A stretch of 49,613 bases of DNA from Deltaproteobacteria bacterium (GCA_020853705.1 JADYYK010000055.1:1-49613), one strand, 5' to 3'; shown: positions 1 through 8,887, counted from the stretch's first letter. Numbers and translations: made by a program. The notes: generated by a model not told the origin, from the sequence alone.

Positions 1-2
1 CC

Positions 3-290
3 AGCCCGAGCACGAAGGAGTTCCACGTCACCCTGGCGCTGAACTACAGCGGCCCCGAGCTGGCCATGCCTGCCGACGGTGAGGCGCTGGCCAAGGCGCT
101 GACCACGCTGGGCGCGCTCGGTGAGGGTGCGCTGTTCGGCATGTCGATGACCACGCGCGGGCCGGCCATCGCCGGCATGCTCGCGCTGGACGGACGCGCC
201 GGCAGCCGGGTCGCCTGCGGCGCGTGTGGTGTGGTGGTCGACGTCGCGGCCGGGCGCTGCGCCTACTGCGGGCGCGAGCTCGCGGCGTGA
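3..290 (+). CDS. C-terminal part of a zinc-ribbon protein (5' truncated)
   Basis: The frame is open from the first bases of the window, so the true start lies upstream. The visible 95 residues end in a zinc ribbon of two CxxC pairs (ACGACG about 15 residues before AYCGREL). The part before it is a mixed helix/strand stretch that I do not recognise. The stop overlaps the GTG start of the next gene by GTGA, so the two are translationally coupled. That gene also ends in a CxxC/CxxC ribbon, so the pair may act together. The function is unknown. Confidence 0.7.
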   Translation, partial: SPSTKEFHVTLALNYSGPELAMPADGEALAKALTTLGALGEGALFGMSMTTRGPAIAGMLALDGRAGSRVACGACGVVVDVAAGRCAYCGRELAA

Positions 291-1318
291 AGCTCCGGGT
301 GTCATGGTGGCGGCGGCTGCCGGCTGTGCTGCGCGTGCTGCTGGGCGTGCTCGGGGGCCTGGCCGTCCTGTTCGGGCTCGGACTCGGGCGGCTGGCCTGG
401 GCCGGCGACAGCGGCGGCAGCTTCGGCGGCTCCAGCTTCGGCGGCGGGGGCAGCGGCGGCAGCGGCGACGGCGCCTGGATCGAGATCGTCTTCTACATCA
501 TCTACTACGGCTTCCGGCTGCTGCTGCTGTCGCCGACCGCGTTCTGCATCGTGCTCGTCATCGTCATCCTCATCGTGGTGCTCAGCCGCAAGAAGGGCGG
601 CGCCGACGCCAAGCTGACCGCGGCGGGCACGCACATCGCGACCGGCGGCCAGCCCTGGGTGGTGATGGTGCAGCTGGCCTTGCCCGCGGCCGGGCTGCGC
701 GTGCGCAGCGAGCTGGCCGCGATGGCCCGCTCGGGCAAGACCGGCTCGCGCGCCGGCATGGCGGAGCTGCTGGCCGCGACCTGCGCCGCGCTGCTGAAGG
801 TGAGCGAGACGGCGCGCTACGCCGCGCTGGTCGAGCTCGGCCCGCAGCGGACGCTGGGCGATCTCGAGAAGACCTTCCAGCAGCGCGCCAGCGAGGAGCT
901 CGCCCGCTACCGTCGCGACACCGTGCGCGCCGAGCAGGGCAGGGTGGTGATCGATCAGAAGGACCGCCTGACCAACGAGACGAGCAGCGGCTACGTCGTG
1001 GTCAGCGTCATCGTCGCCCTCGGCCGCAAGCTGGGCGCTGGCCCGCCCACCGACGCCACCAAGCTGGCCGAGCTGCTGGGCAGCCTGCGCGCCGTCGCCA
1101 GCGCCGCCACGGTGTACGCGCTCGAGGTGGTGTGGACCCCGGCCGCCGAGGGCGACGTGCTGAAGGAAGAGGAGCTGCTGCCGACCTTCCCGGCGCTGGC
1201 CGGTGTTGGCGGTGCCCAGGCCAGCGCTCTCAAGTGCTCCTTCTGCGGCCAGCCCTACGAGGCCTCACGCAAGGTCTGTCCCAGTTGCGGCGGCGCCAAC
1301 ACCGGCGCCATCGAGTAG
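287..1318 (+). CDS. DUF1517-like membrane protein with C-terminal zinc ribbon
   Basis: This protein of 343 residues starts at the GTG overlapping the upstream stop (GTGA); an earlier start at 224 would overlap that gene heavily. Order: N-terminal hydrophobic segment (about residues 10-35), a Gly/Ser-rich stretch with FGGSSFGGG, a second hydrophobic segment (about 65-100), a helical domain, and a CSFCG...CPSCG ribbon at the C-terminus. The Gly-rich stretch followed by a helical domain of the type VMVQLAL...L..DLEKTFQQR resembles the DUF1517 family of cyanobacteria and plastids. This is recognition by pattern only. The last 321 bases are duplicated in decayed form at 2076-2381. Function is unknown; a membrane-anchored cytosolic role is likely. 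Confidence 0.75.
   Translation: MKLRVSWWRRLPAVLRVLLGVLGGLAVLFGLGLGRLAWAGDSGGSFGGSSFGGGGSGGSGDGAWIEIVFYIIYYGFRLLLLSPTAFCIVLVIVILIVVLSRKKGGADAKLTAAGTHIATGGQPWVVMVQLALPAAGLRVRSELAAMARSGKTGSRAGMAELLAATCAALLKVSETARYAALVELGPQRTLGDLEKTFQQRASEELARYRRDTVRAEQGRVVIDQKDRLTNETSSGYVVVSVIVALGRKLGAGPPTDATKLAELLGSLRAVASAATVYALEVVWTPAAEGDVLKEEELLPTFPALAGVGGAQASALKCSFCGQPYEASRKVCPSCGGANTGAIE
998..1318 (+). repeat. Direct repeat, intact copy (3' end of the DUF1517-like gene)
   Basis: This segment recurs at 2076-2381 with about 12 substitutions, a 13-base deletion and a 2-base deletion. All the substitutions I can place are at third codon positions and are synonymous. The two copies bracket the nucleotidyltransferase gene pair. 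Confidence 0.9.
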
Positions 1319-1328
1319 GGCTTGGCCA

Positions 1329-1787
1329 TCAGGGCCGGCGCTTGCGCTCCTCCAGGCGGGTGACGTCGAGCAGGTCCTGTGGCCGTCCCACTGCGCGCTT
1401 GTTGGTCAGCAGATCCTCGATGCTCAGCAACGAGATGGCGACGCCGCCGTAGGTCGACGCGACCCGGCGCGTCCAGGCGTCGTCGAAGACCAGCCCGTCG
1501 ACCTGGGTCAGCAGGTCGATGCGATTCGGCTCGACGCCGATCTGGAAGACCACCCCAGGAGTCGCCAGATCACTGATCGTGAGATCCGCCATCGGTGCCC
1601 CGAACGTGGCCAGCGCCCGATGCACGCGAGCCGCGTTGTCAGGCGTGGGGCGCACCCAGATGTCGAGGTCCTTGGTGAAGCGCGGTGAGGTGTGAAACAT
1701 CACCGCGTGGGCACCGACGACGATGAAGTCAGCGCTCTGGGCGGACAATGCGGAGAACAGATCTCTGAAGTCGGGGTTCGTCGCCAC
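1329..1787 (-). CDS. AbiEii/DUF6036-like nucleotidyltransferase
   Basis: The protein has 152 residues. The N-terminal half holds the nucleotidyltransferase signature: a glycine turn (VVGAHAV, G25) and the metal-binding pair in DLDIW (D40, D42), with R36 and T38 just before it. This is the compact MNT/AbiEii layout in which the enzyme transfers nucleotides to RNA or protein and often acts as toxin or antitoxin. The GTG start at 1787 has a strong ribosome-binding site, GAGGGGG, five bases upstream. It overlaps the upstream gene (1729-1944) by 59 bases, so the pair is co-transcribed. The 3' end converges on the DUF1517-like gene with 10 bases between. A toxin-antitoxin-like module is an inference from family and pairing. 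Confidence 0.75.
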   Translation of the reverse strand: MATNPDFRDLFSALSAQSADFIVVGAHAVMFHTSPRFTKDLDIWVRPTPDNAARVHRALATFGAPMADLTISDLATPGVVFQIGVEPNRIDLLTQVDGLVFDDAWTRRVASTYGGVAISLLSIEDLLTNKRAVGRPQDLLDVTRLEERKRRP

Positions 1788-1944
1788 TTTGCCCCCTCAT
1801 GTGTCGGACCTCGGCGACCATCTCCCAGGCCGCGGAGAAGATCCCTTCGGCGCCGATGCGCTGCCAGAACGCGAGGTCGAACGAGCCGTCGTCGGCCTGG
1901 CCAGGGCGCAGGACCCTCGCCATGCGTACCCGATCATCACTCAT
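1729..1944 (-). CDS. Small partner protein of the nucleotidyltransferase
   Basis: This 71-residue protein starts at ATG 1944; a longer frame from 2001 lacks sense. It contains DLAFWQRIGAEGIFSAAWEM and ends RLQRSVLRIVRP. I recall this FWQ...FxAAWEMV...LRLQRSV pattern from small proteins encoded directly upstream of DUF6036-like nucleotidyltransferases. Its stop lies inside the next gene (59-base overlap), so the two are translationally linked. It is a candidate partner or antidote of the enzyme; no DNA-binding or catalytic motif is visible. The gene is real with fair confidence; the role is inferred. Confidence 0.6.
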   Translation of the reverse strand: MSDDRVRMARVLRPGQADDGSFDLAFWQRIGAEGIFSAAWEMVAEVRHMRGQSGDEPRLQRSVLRIVRPER

Positions 1945-1966
1945 CGCCAGCAGTGTACACGCGGCC

Positions 1967-2075
1967 CGGAAGCCTTGCCCGACAAGGCCGCGCCGCGGCA
2001 TGCGTGCTATTCGCTGCCGGTTGAATTGGTCGGACCTTTCTGGAGTGGGTGAAGAAGGCAGCTGTTTTCGTGGCA
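1967..2075 (+). repeat. Repeat copy of the promoter/leader of the lipoprotein gene at 16588
   Basis: This stretch is nearly identical to 16473-16611 but lacks 30 bases that in the other copy contain the -35 box TTGACA. It starts with a hairpin GCCTTG-CCCGA-CAAGGC, keeps the extended -10 TGcTATTCG, and ends after codons for KKAAVFVA. The ATG used at 16588 is AAG here, leaving the adjacent GTG as the only start. Confidence 0.9.
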
Positions 2076-2381
2076 GTGGTCAGCGTCATCGTCGCCCTCG
2101 GCCGCAAGCTGGGTGCCGGCCCGCCCACCGACGCCACCAAGCTGGCCGAGCTGCTGGGCAGCCTGCGCGCGGTCGCCAGCGCCGCCACGGTCTACGCGCT
2201 CGAGGTGGTGTGGAGGGCGACGTCCTGAAGGAAGAGGAGCTGCTGCCGACCTTCCCGGCGCTGGCCGGCGTCGGCGGCCCAGGCCAGCGCCCTCAAGTGC
2301 TCCTTCTGCGGCCAGCCCTACGAGGCCTCACGCAAGGTCTGCCCCAGCTGCGGCGGCGCCAACACGGGCGCCATCGAGTAG
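2049..2381 (+). pseudogene. Chimeric remnant: lipoprotein leader fused in frame to 3' end of DUF1517-like gene
   Basis: The first nine codons from GTG 2049 match the signal peptide start of the gene at 16588. From 2076 the sequence switches, in the correct frame, to the 3' end of the gene at 287. The switch occurs at a shared GTGG. The frame runs 59 codons and then breaks at TGA 2226-2228 because of a 13-base deletion; a second 2-base deletion follows. The final zinc ribbon and the TAG at 2379-2381 are still recognisable in another frame. The -35 box of the parent promoter is missing, so expression is doubtful. Confidence 0.8.
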
Positions 2382-2497
2382 CCCTGCCGCGAAGTCTGCT
2401 GCCGCGCGTCGGGCCGCGGCGCGTGACCGCCCACGTGGGCGGCCCGGGCCGCACGTCGTACACGATGGCCGTCGTCGCGACTTCGCGTGGTTTGCCC
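2382..2497. other. Intergenic stretch with dyads, upstream of the sigma-54 promoter
   Basis: The gene-free interval 1945-2549 holds the chimeric duplication and then this segment. It has no convincing coding frame. It contains a perfect 16-base palindrome CCGCCCACGTGGGCGG at 2427-2442 and a long-range inverted repeat CGCGAAGTC (2388-2396) / GACTTCGCG (2479-2487). It also has a block (CGTGGGCGGCCCG, 2434-2446) shared with 10061-10073. Confidence 0.6.
2427..2442. promoter_or_regulatory. Perfect 16-base palindrome, candidate enhancer site for a sigma-54 activator
   Basis: CCGCCC-ACGT-GGGCGG is fully symmetric. Its end lies 55 bases upstream of the sigma-54-type -24 element at 2498, the usual zone for activator sites. 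At 10044-10069 the same half-sites occur with 14 instead of 4 bases between them, a difference of one helical turn. Binding by the FHA activator encoded at 3309-4688 is a guess from proximity. Confidence 0.35.
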
Positions 2498-2514
2498 TGG
2501 CACCTCAGCTGCAT
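2498..2514 (+). promoter_or_regulatory. Sigma-54-type promoter of the 2550-3330 gene pair
   Basis: TGGCAC-CTCAG-CTGCAT has GG at -24 and GC at -12 with the required 10 bases between; only the first base of the -12 element departs from TTGC. Predicted transcription start is near 2524, followed by a leader with the ribosome-binding site GAGGAGG at 2538-2544. The convergent neighbour encodes a sigma-54 activator. Confidence 0.5.
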
Positions 2515-2549
2515 TGCACCGCCCCGTCCGCTGCGGCGAGGAGGCTCTG

Positions 2550-2924
2550 ATGTGGCTCGAGTTGATGCTGTTGGTGCTGTGGGGTTCGCTTGGCCGTGAC
2601 CCGGTGCAACCGGTTCCGCACGACGAGCGTGAACTGGTGGCGACCTTCGAGGCCGGCACCGTGGTGGTGCGCGGCAGGGCCCACGACCATCTTCGCCTGA
2701 GCGAACTCGGGCCCGGCGAGTGGTCGCTCGCGAACCGGGGCTCGCTGGTGGCAGCACCGATCATCGAGTTCCATGCCTGGGACCAGGACTTCCTGTTCAC
2801 CAACGGCTGTGCCCAGGAGCCGCTGCTGCCAGGCAAGGAGTGCCGGCTGTGGCTGCGCCGCCAGCTCCTCGAGCATGCGCACGGCCCGCAGCCCCGAGCC
2901 AGGCGGGCCTGGCCGGGGCATTGA
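2550..2924 (+). CDS. Small secreted protein with Ig-like (choice-of-anchor-D-like) domain
   Basis: The protein has 124 residues. The ATG at 2550 is chosen because GAGGAGG lies five bases upstream. It has a short N-terminal hydrophobic segment (WLELMLLVLWGSLG) that may be a signal peptide. The middle part, NRGSLVAAP...FTNGCAQEPLLPGKECRLWLR, follows the N-x-G ... C(x)nLxxGxxC pattern seen in each repeat of the giant lipoprotein at 12160, so one beta-sandwich domain is likely. The C-terminal 20 residues are rich in Arg/His/Pro. The next gene starts one base after the stop. Function is unknown; placement behind a sigma-54-type promoter suggests activation on demand. Confidence 0.6.
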   Translation: MWLELMLLVLWGSLGRDPVQPVPHDERELVATFEAGTVVVRGRAHDHLRLSELGPGEWSLANRGSLVAAPIIEFHAWDQDFLFTNGCAQEPLLPGKECRLWLRRQLLEHAHGPQPRARRAWPGH

Positions 2925-2925
2925 C

Positions 2926-3330
2926 ATGGTGCGCCGAGACGGCGGCGCGCCGGGGCCTCACGCACGCGCGGCTGCGCTGGATGACTCGCGCACCTGGTTC
3001 GAGGCGCGGCTGTGGTTCGAGAGCGGACTGGAGGCCTTCCTGGCCAGTGACTTCGATGGCGCCATCACCGCGTTCGGCGAGGCGTTCGCGCTGACCGGTG
3101 CGCGCGCGCTGCTGTATGACATCGGGGAGGCTCATCGTCGGCGAGGCGCTCACGCCGAGGCCGCTGCCTTCCGCCGCCGTTACGACGATGCGGCGTCCAC
3201 GGACGACGGCTGCGGAGAGGCGTGCGCCTGCGCGAGCTCGGGAGGCGAGGCCCCGGCGGACGGCGACGGCCTGCTGGAACCGCACTGGCGCTGGGACTTT
3301 CCGCCCGGCTACGACGCGCCGCGCCGGTAG
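2926..3330 (+). CDS. TPR-like helical protein
   Basis: The protein has 134 residues. The ATG at 2926 comes one base after the preceding stop, with GGGG about seven bases upstream. Residues about 22-75 (WFESGLEAFLASDFDGAITAFGEAFAL...ALLYDIGEAHRRRG) match one and a half tetratricopeptide units, the fold used for protein-protein contact. The tail carries CGEACACAS and an acidic stretch. There is no signal peptide, so it is probably cytosolic. Its last 22 bases overlap the end of the convergent sigma-54 activator gene. It forms an operon with the preceding gene; the role is unknown. Confidence 0.6.
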   Translation: MVRRDGGAPGPHARAAALDDSRTWFEARLWFESGLEAFLASDFDGAITAFGEAFALTGARALLYDIGEAHRRRGAHAEAAAFRRRYDDAASTDDGCGEACACASSGGEAPADGDGLLEPHWRWDFPPGYDAPRR

Positions 3331-4688
3331 CGCTCGAGGTCGAGACCGTGCTGCTCGATCCAGCGATAGACCTGCTTGCGCGAGCGGCCGCAGGCGCGCG
3401 CGATGGCCGCTACCTCGCCCTGGTGGGTGCGGAGCAGCTCGTCGAGCTGGGCCCGGGTCGGGATGGCGTCGCGCGCAGGCGCCGGCGCGGCTGCGGGCGT
3501 CGCAGTCGGCGTCGGCGTCGGCGTCGGGTTGACGGTCGCGGCGCGCGTCGCCAGCGGCGTCGGGTGCGTGTTGTGCGGCTGTAGTCGGCCGGCCAGCAGC
3601 TCGAGCTGTAGCGGGTGGCCGCCGCCGCGCACCGAGGCCTCCACGGCGAGCTTGCCGAGCTCGCGCACGTTGTAGGGCCAGGGGTGCAGCACCAGCGCTT
3701 CTGCCAGGTCGGGTGACAGCGGGGTCGCGCTGCCCAGCGCGTGCGCGAACAGGATGAGCACGTCCTCGCGGCGCCGGCGCAGGGGCGGCATCTCGATGAC
3801 AATCTCGGCCAGACGCGCGTACAGATCGCCGCGAAAACGGCCGTTGGCGATGCGGGCCTCGAGATCCTGGTTGGTCGCCGCCACCAGCCGCAGGTCGACC
3901 GCGGTAGGCGCCCCGCCCCCGAGGGCGCGCACACTGCGCTCCTCCAGCGCGCGCAGGAGCTTGGGCTGCACCGGCAGCGCGAGGTCCCCGATCTCGTCGA
4001 GCACCAGAGTGCCGCCGCTCGACTCGCGCAAGAGACCCGGCTGCGCGCCGCGCGCGCCGGTGAAGGCGCCCGCGGCATGGCCAAACAGCTCCGACTCGGC
4101 CAGCGACTCCGGGATGGCGCTGGCGTTGACGGTGACCAGCGCGCCGCTGCGCCCGCTGAGCTGGTGCAGCGCGCGCGCCGCGACCTCCTTGCCAGTCCCG
4201 CTCTCGCCGAGCAGCAGCACCGTCGCTGGCGTGCGCGCGACCAGCGCGATCAGCGCGCGTACCTCGCGCATCACCGGTGAACGCCCCAGCAGCCCCGCGA
4301 CCTCGGCATCGTTGCCCAGGCGAGCCTGGCGCAGCAGCCACAGGGTGTCACCGGTACGGATGACGTCACCGTCGCGCAGCGCGGCCTCGCGCGTCGGGCT
4401 GCCGTTGACCGAGCAGCCGTTCTTGCTCTGGTCGATGAGGTGCACGGTGGCGGCGCCCGGCTCCAGCAGCAGGGTGGCGTGCTGGCGCGACATCTGGTCG
4501 TCGTCGGGGCTGACCAGGCCCCGGGTCACGGCGCGGCCGATGGGTGTCGCGCCCGGCGTCAGCTGCAGCGGCTCGACCTCGCGCGCGACCCCGCGCGGAC
4601 CGTGCAGACGGAAGACCAGAAAGGGCGGCGCCTCCTCGCTGGGGCGGCCGGCGCGCTTGCGGGTGGTCTCGTCGGCGGGGTCGATCAT
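3309..4688 (-). CDS. FHA-domain sigma-54-dependent transcriptional activator
   Basis: The protein has 459 residues; the ATG at 4688 sits close to the divergent kinase gene. Order: FHA domain (about 47-120, with GR at 51-52, SRQH at 67-70 and N/G at 90-95) that binds phosphothreonine; AAA+ domain with Walker A GESGTGKE (161-168), the sigma-54 contact loop GAFTGA (207-212) and Walker B LVLDEIGD (228-235); a Thr-Pro linker (about 388-397); and a C-terminal helix-turn-helix (about 412-450, VAAIARACGRSRKQVYRWI). It should remodel sigma-54 RNA polymerase at -24/-12 promoters. The divergent Ser/Thr kinase 54 bases away is the obvious partner, its phosphothreonines being read by the FHA domain; this pairing is inferred. 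Candidate targets are the promoters at 2498 and 10129. Confidence 0.92.
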   Translation of the reverse strand: MIDPADETTRKRAGRPSEEAPPFLVFRLHGPRGVAREVEPLQLTPGATPIGRAVTRGLVSPDDDQMSRQHATLLLEPGAATVHLIDQSKNGCSVNGSPTREAALRDGDVIRTGDTLWLLRQARLGNDAEVAGLLGRSPVMREVRALIALVARTPATVLLLGESGTGKEVAARALHQLSGRSGALVTVNASAIPESLAESELFGHAAGAFTGARGAQPGLLRESSGGTLVLDEIGDLALPVQPKLLRALEERSVRALGGGAPTAVDLRLVAATNQDLEARIANGRFRGDLYARLAEIVIEMPPLRRRREDVLILFAHALGSATPLSPDLAEALVLHPWPYNVRELGKLAVEASVRGGGHPLQLELLAGRLQPHNTHPTPLATRAATVNPTPTPTPTATPAAAPAPARDAIPTRAQLDELLRTHQGEVAAIARACGRSRKQVYRWIEQHGLDLERYRRGAS

Positions 4689-4705
4689 GAGCGTGCGCCC
4701 CTGGC

Positions 4706-4733
4706 TTGACCGTGGTCGCAAGCGAAACATACT
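4706..4733 (+). promoter_or_regulatory. Possible promoter of the kinase gene at 4743
   Basis: TTGACC (4706-4711) and CATACT (4728-4733) are separated by 16 bases. The GTG start lies nine bases after the -10 box and has no ribosome-binding site, which fits a leaderless transcript. Confidence 0.35.
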
Positions 4734-4742
4734 CTGGCTGCG

Positions 4743-6167
<1,425 letters not shown>

Positions 6168-7508
6168 TCACTGCTGCACGCAGTAGACGCTGACGGGTTG
6201 ATCGCACGACGTCTTCGCCCATGACCACCAGCGCCGCAGCGGGCCGGCGACTCCGGGCGCATGATCACCGAGGCTCGAGCTCCAGTCGGTACAGGTCTCG
6301 CCAGCGCCGTCAGCGGGGCTGCCCTCGGGCGGGCCACCGGTGGCGACCGCGCGCAGGTCGGTCACATACGCGCCCGACGCCATTTGCCAGATGCCGGTGT
6401 CCAGCTGGCCCTTGCCGAACGCCTCCCCGGTCCCGACCCTGGAGCCATCGACACGCTGATAGACGTCGCCAGGAACCAGCCAGCGTGTCGCGGGCGTCGT
6501 GCTGGTGGCGAGCAAGGCCCTGAAGCTGGCTCCGGCATGCGAGGCGGGCCGCTCGGCCTGGCAAAGGGCATCGGCGCCACTCGTGCCCTGAGCGGGCCGG
6601 AATGAGACGGAGCTCAGGAACACCAGCTTGCCGGCGCGCGGCAGCTCCGCGAGGGGCATGCTCTTGCCCCGGCTGACGCAGTAGATGGAGTAGGTCAGAG
6701 CGCAGTCCGCGTGGGCTCCGCTGGTCCACAAGGCTGCACCGGCGCCGAAGCTCCCCGCCTCGGCGCTCTCGTTCTGGTCGTCAGACGTGAAGGCGGCGCA
6801 GCCCCGTGACGGCGTCCCTCGTGCGGTGGTCGCGGTCATGATCTCCTCGCGGCCGATCTCTCCGCCACGCTCATCCATGATGATGGGATAGATGATGCCG
6901 GCAGCAGGGTCGGTCAGGTCGTTGCTCACGGGCCGCCCGTCGGAGCGAATGAAGCCGCGCGCGCCCTGCAAGCGGTCGATCGCAACCACGTCGGGCGTCG
7001 ATAGCCAGGCGAAGAAGTCGCGCCCATCGACGCCGTTGATCCCGCCTTGTGCCGCCATCGCGTTGCAGTGCGCGTCGTAGGGCGCCAGCCCGCCGAGGTT
7101 GGCGGGGACCTCGTCCGAGGTCACGAAGATGATGTTGTGGTCGGCATGGATGAAGCGTGCACTGACCTGCTGGTCGTGCTCAGGTGCGAACACGCATGTC
7201 GCCTTCGAGCCGGCGCAGTTCGCGCTCATCCAGCCGGCGAACAGGCTGCCCTCGCCGTTGTGAGGCGCGGCATCGAGTCCGACGCTGATGCCGACGGGCA
7301 CCCGGATCCGGCAGTCGGGTGGGCACTCGAAGACGGCGCCGCCAGAGAGCGGCGTGACCCGGACGTGCCCGGGCGCGCCGCCCTCGATGACGACCTCGAC
7401 CTCGACACGGGCGCCACCATCGGGACCGAGATCCCTGATGCCCGCCAGCTCACGACAGCCCGCGAGGGCGGCCATCGCAAGTCCCAGGACGACCACCCGC
7501 GAGGTCAC
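6168..7508 (-). CDS. Lipoprotein with InlB-like repeat and two DUF1554/lectin-like domains
   Basis: The protein has 446 residues. The GTG at 7508 is chosen because it overlaps the upstream stop (GTGA) and begins a signal peptide with lipobox LAGC. After the lipid-anchored Cys comes CRELAGIRDL, shared with the next gene. Then follow a divergent InlB B-repeat-like unit (FAGWMSANCAGS...CVF...VSARF) and two copies of a domain with FVTS/FLSS...GADALCQAE...FRALL...G..W....C.DWSS...YCVQQ. That pattern resembles the DUF1554 lectin-like fold of surface lipoproteins. It is probably displayed on the outer membrane, where it may bind an extracellular ligand; the ligand is unknown. It is a paralogue of the upstream gene in the same operon. 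Confidence 0.75.
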   Translation of the reverse strand: MTSRVVVLGLAMAALAGCRELAGIRDLGPDGGARVEVEVVIEGGAPGHVRVTPLSGGAVFECPPDCRIRVPVGISVGLDAAPHNGEGSLFAGWMSANCAGSKATCVFAPEHDQQVSARFIHADHNIIFVTSDEVPANLGGLAPYDAHCNAMAAQGGINGVDGRDFFAWLSTPDVVAIDRLQGARGFIRSDGRPVSNDLTDPAAGIIYPIIMDERGGEIGREEIMTATTARGTPSRGCAAFTSDDQNESAEAGSFGAGAALWTSGAHADCALTYSIYCVSRGKSMPLAELPRAGKLVFLSSVSFRPAQGTSGADALCQAERPASHAGASFRALLATSTTPATRWLVPGDVYQRVDGSRVGTGEAFGKGQLDTGIWQMASGAYVTDLRAVATGGPPEGSPADGAGETCTDWSSSLGDHAPGVAGPLRRWWSWAKTSCDQPVSVYCVQQ

Positions 7509-8887
7509 TGTTCGACACAATAGAGGTGAAATTGCCCGCCACAACCCGAGCTGCTGTCGCTCCACCACTGGTAGGCCGAGATCGGCCTGCCGAAGATCAG
7601 ATCGCCCTCGGTCGAGCTCCAGTCGAGGCAGGTCGTATCGAGCGTGCCCGAGGTCTCCGGCGAGGTGCCGCTGCCGGTCAGGACGGCGGTTCGCCAGGGC
7701 ACCAGCTCACCGTCGGCGAACTGCCAGGGCCCGGTGCGCACGCGTCCCCCGGTGAGCTCGAGCCCGGTGCCCAGCAGCTGCCCGTCGGGACGTACGTAGG
7801 AGGCCGACAGCTCGAGCGCCTGCGCCGCCAGCACACCGGGTCGCGCCAGCAAGGCACGAAACGTGGCGTCGACACGTGACGCCGGGCGCTCGCTTTGGCA
7901 CAGCGCATCGGCAGCCGCGACACCGCCTGCGCTGTTGGCCTCACCGCGGCTCACGAAGAGGAGGCGACCAGGGTGAGGCGCCGTGGCCATCAACCTGGAG
8001 GAGCGACGCATCGCACAGTAGATGGGGCGTTCATAGCCACAATCCACGGTCGATTCGCCCAGCGCCAGCGGCGGGCCTAGCCACGCCACGCCGACCCCGG
8101 TGCGCTCGCTGGAGTCGGCCAGCGTCCAGTCGCGACAGCTCCCTGTGATTCGACCAAGCCGGTCCAGACCGGTGAAGACCAACAGGTTCGGCGCCACCAG
8201 GTGGCCGTGCTCGGTCCGCATGATCGGGTTCTGCACGACCAGATCCTGGAGCAGATCGGCAACGGGACGGCCATCCATGCCCACGAAGCCTCGTGCAGCT
8301 CCCAGTCGCACCTGCCAGCTCTCGGTCGAGGACGGCAGCAGCGCGATGAAGTCATCGGTCGGCAGCTCGGCCGCGGCGGCGACCTCGCGACAGACCGCAT
8401 CGTACGCAGCGACACCACCGAGATCGGTGCGCACCAGGCGCGAGCTGACGAAGACCAGGTTGTGGCGAATCTCCAGGAAACGCGCGCGAAGCTCGAGGTC
8501 CGCAGCGATCGTCACGTGGCGCGCGTTCGCGGGCACCCACAGCTTGCCATCGTCTGGTATCAGCTCCGCGAAGTGAGAGCCCGGCTCGGGATGCGGTGTC
8601 ACGACGAGCTCCTGGCCGACCCCAATGCTTCCGGCACAGGTGGGCGGGCACGACAGCCCGGGGTCGAGGCCAACCCCCGCGACGTCGAGGCGACCCGCGC
8701 CGTCACCCTCGAGCACGATGTACCAGCGCGCAATCGTCGCGGCGTCCTGCTCTACGGGTGGCTCGACCTCGGCGTCGTGCTCCGCGAGGTCATGAATGCC
8801 GAGCAGATTGCGGCAGCCCGGAGCAACCATCAGCAGGCCCGTGTACAGCAGCACCACAAGGGGCCGACGATCACCGCCACCGACCAT
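7505..8887 (-). CDS. Lipoprotein with two DUF1554/lectin-like domains (paralogue)
   Basis: The protein has 460 residues and starts at ATG 8887 (MVGGGDRR). The signal peptide ends at a weak lipobox, VAPGC, followed by CRNLLGIHDL as in the paralogue. An InlB-like N-terminal unit and two lectin-like domains follow (NLVFVSSRLVRTDLGGVAAYDAVC... and LLFVSRGEANSAGGVAAADALCQSERP...), ending in FHLYCVEQ. The sequence of the two paralogues has diverged widely, so the duplication is old. It overlaps the next gene by four bases. Only 60 bases separate it from the divergent TPR gene at 8948. The cell-surface location is inferred from the lipobox. Confidence 0.75.
   Translation of the reverse strand: MVGGGDRRPLVVLLYTGLLMVAPGCRNLLGIHDLAEHDAEVEPPVEQDAATIARWYIVLEGDGAGRLDVAGVGLDPGLSCPPTCAGSIGVGQELVVTPHPEPGSHFAELIPDDGKLWVPANARHVTIAADLELRARFLEIRHNLVFVSSRLVRTDLGGVAAYDAVCREVAAAAELPTDDFIALLPSSTESWQVRLGAARGFVGMDGRPVADLLQDLVVQNPIMRTEHGHLVAPNLLVFTGLDRLGRITGSCRDWTLADSSERTGVGVAWLGPPLALGESTVDCGYERPIYCAMRRSSRLMATAPHPGRLLFVSRGEANSAGGVAAADALCQSERPASRVDATFRALLARPGVLAAQALELSASYVRPDGQLLGTGLELTGGRVRTGPWQFADGELVPWRTAVLTGSGTSPETSGTLDTTCLDWSSTEGDLIFGRPISAYQWWSDSSSGCGGQFHLYCVEQ

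Noticed and set aside
2049..2228. 59-codon chimeric frame as a functional small gene
   Set aside because: The -35 box is missing in this copy and the frame ends at a 13-base deletion inside a recognisable domain, so I call it a remnant.
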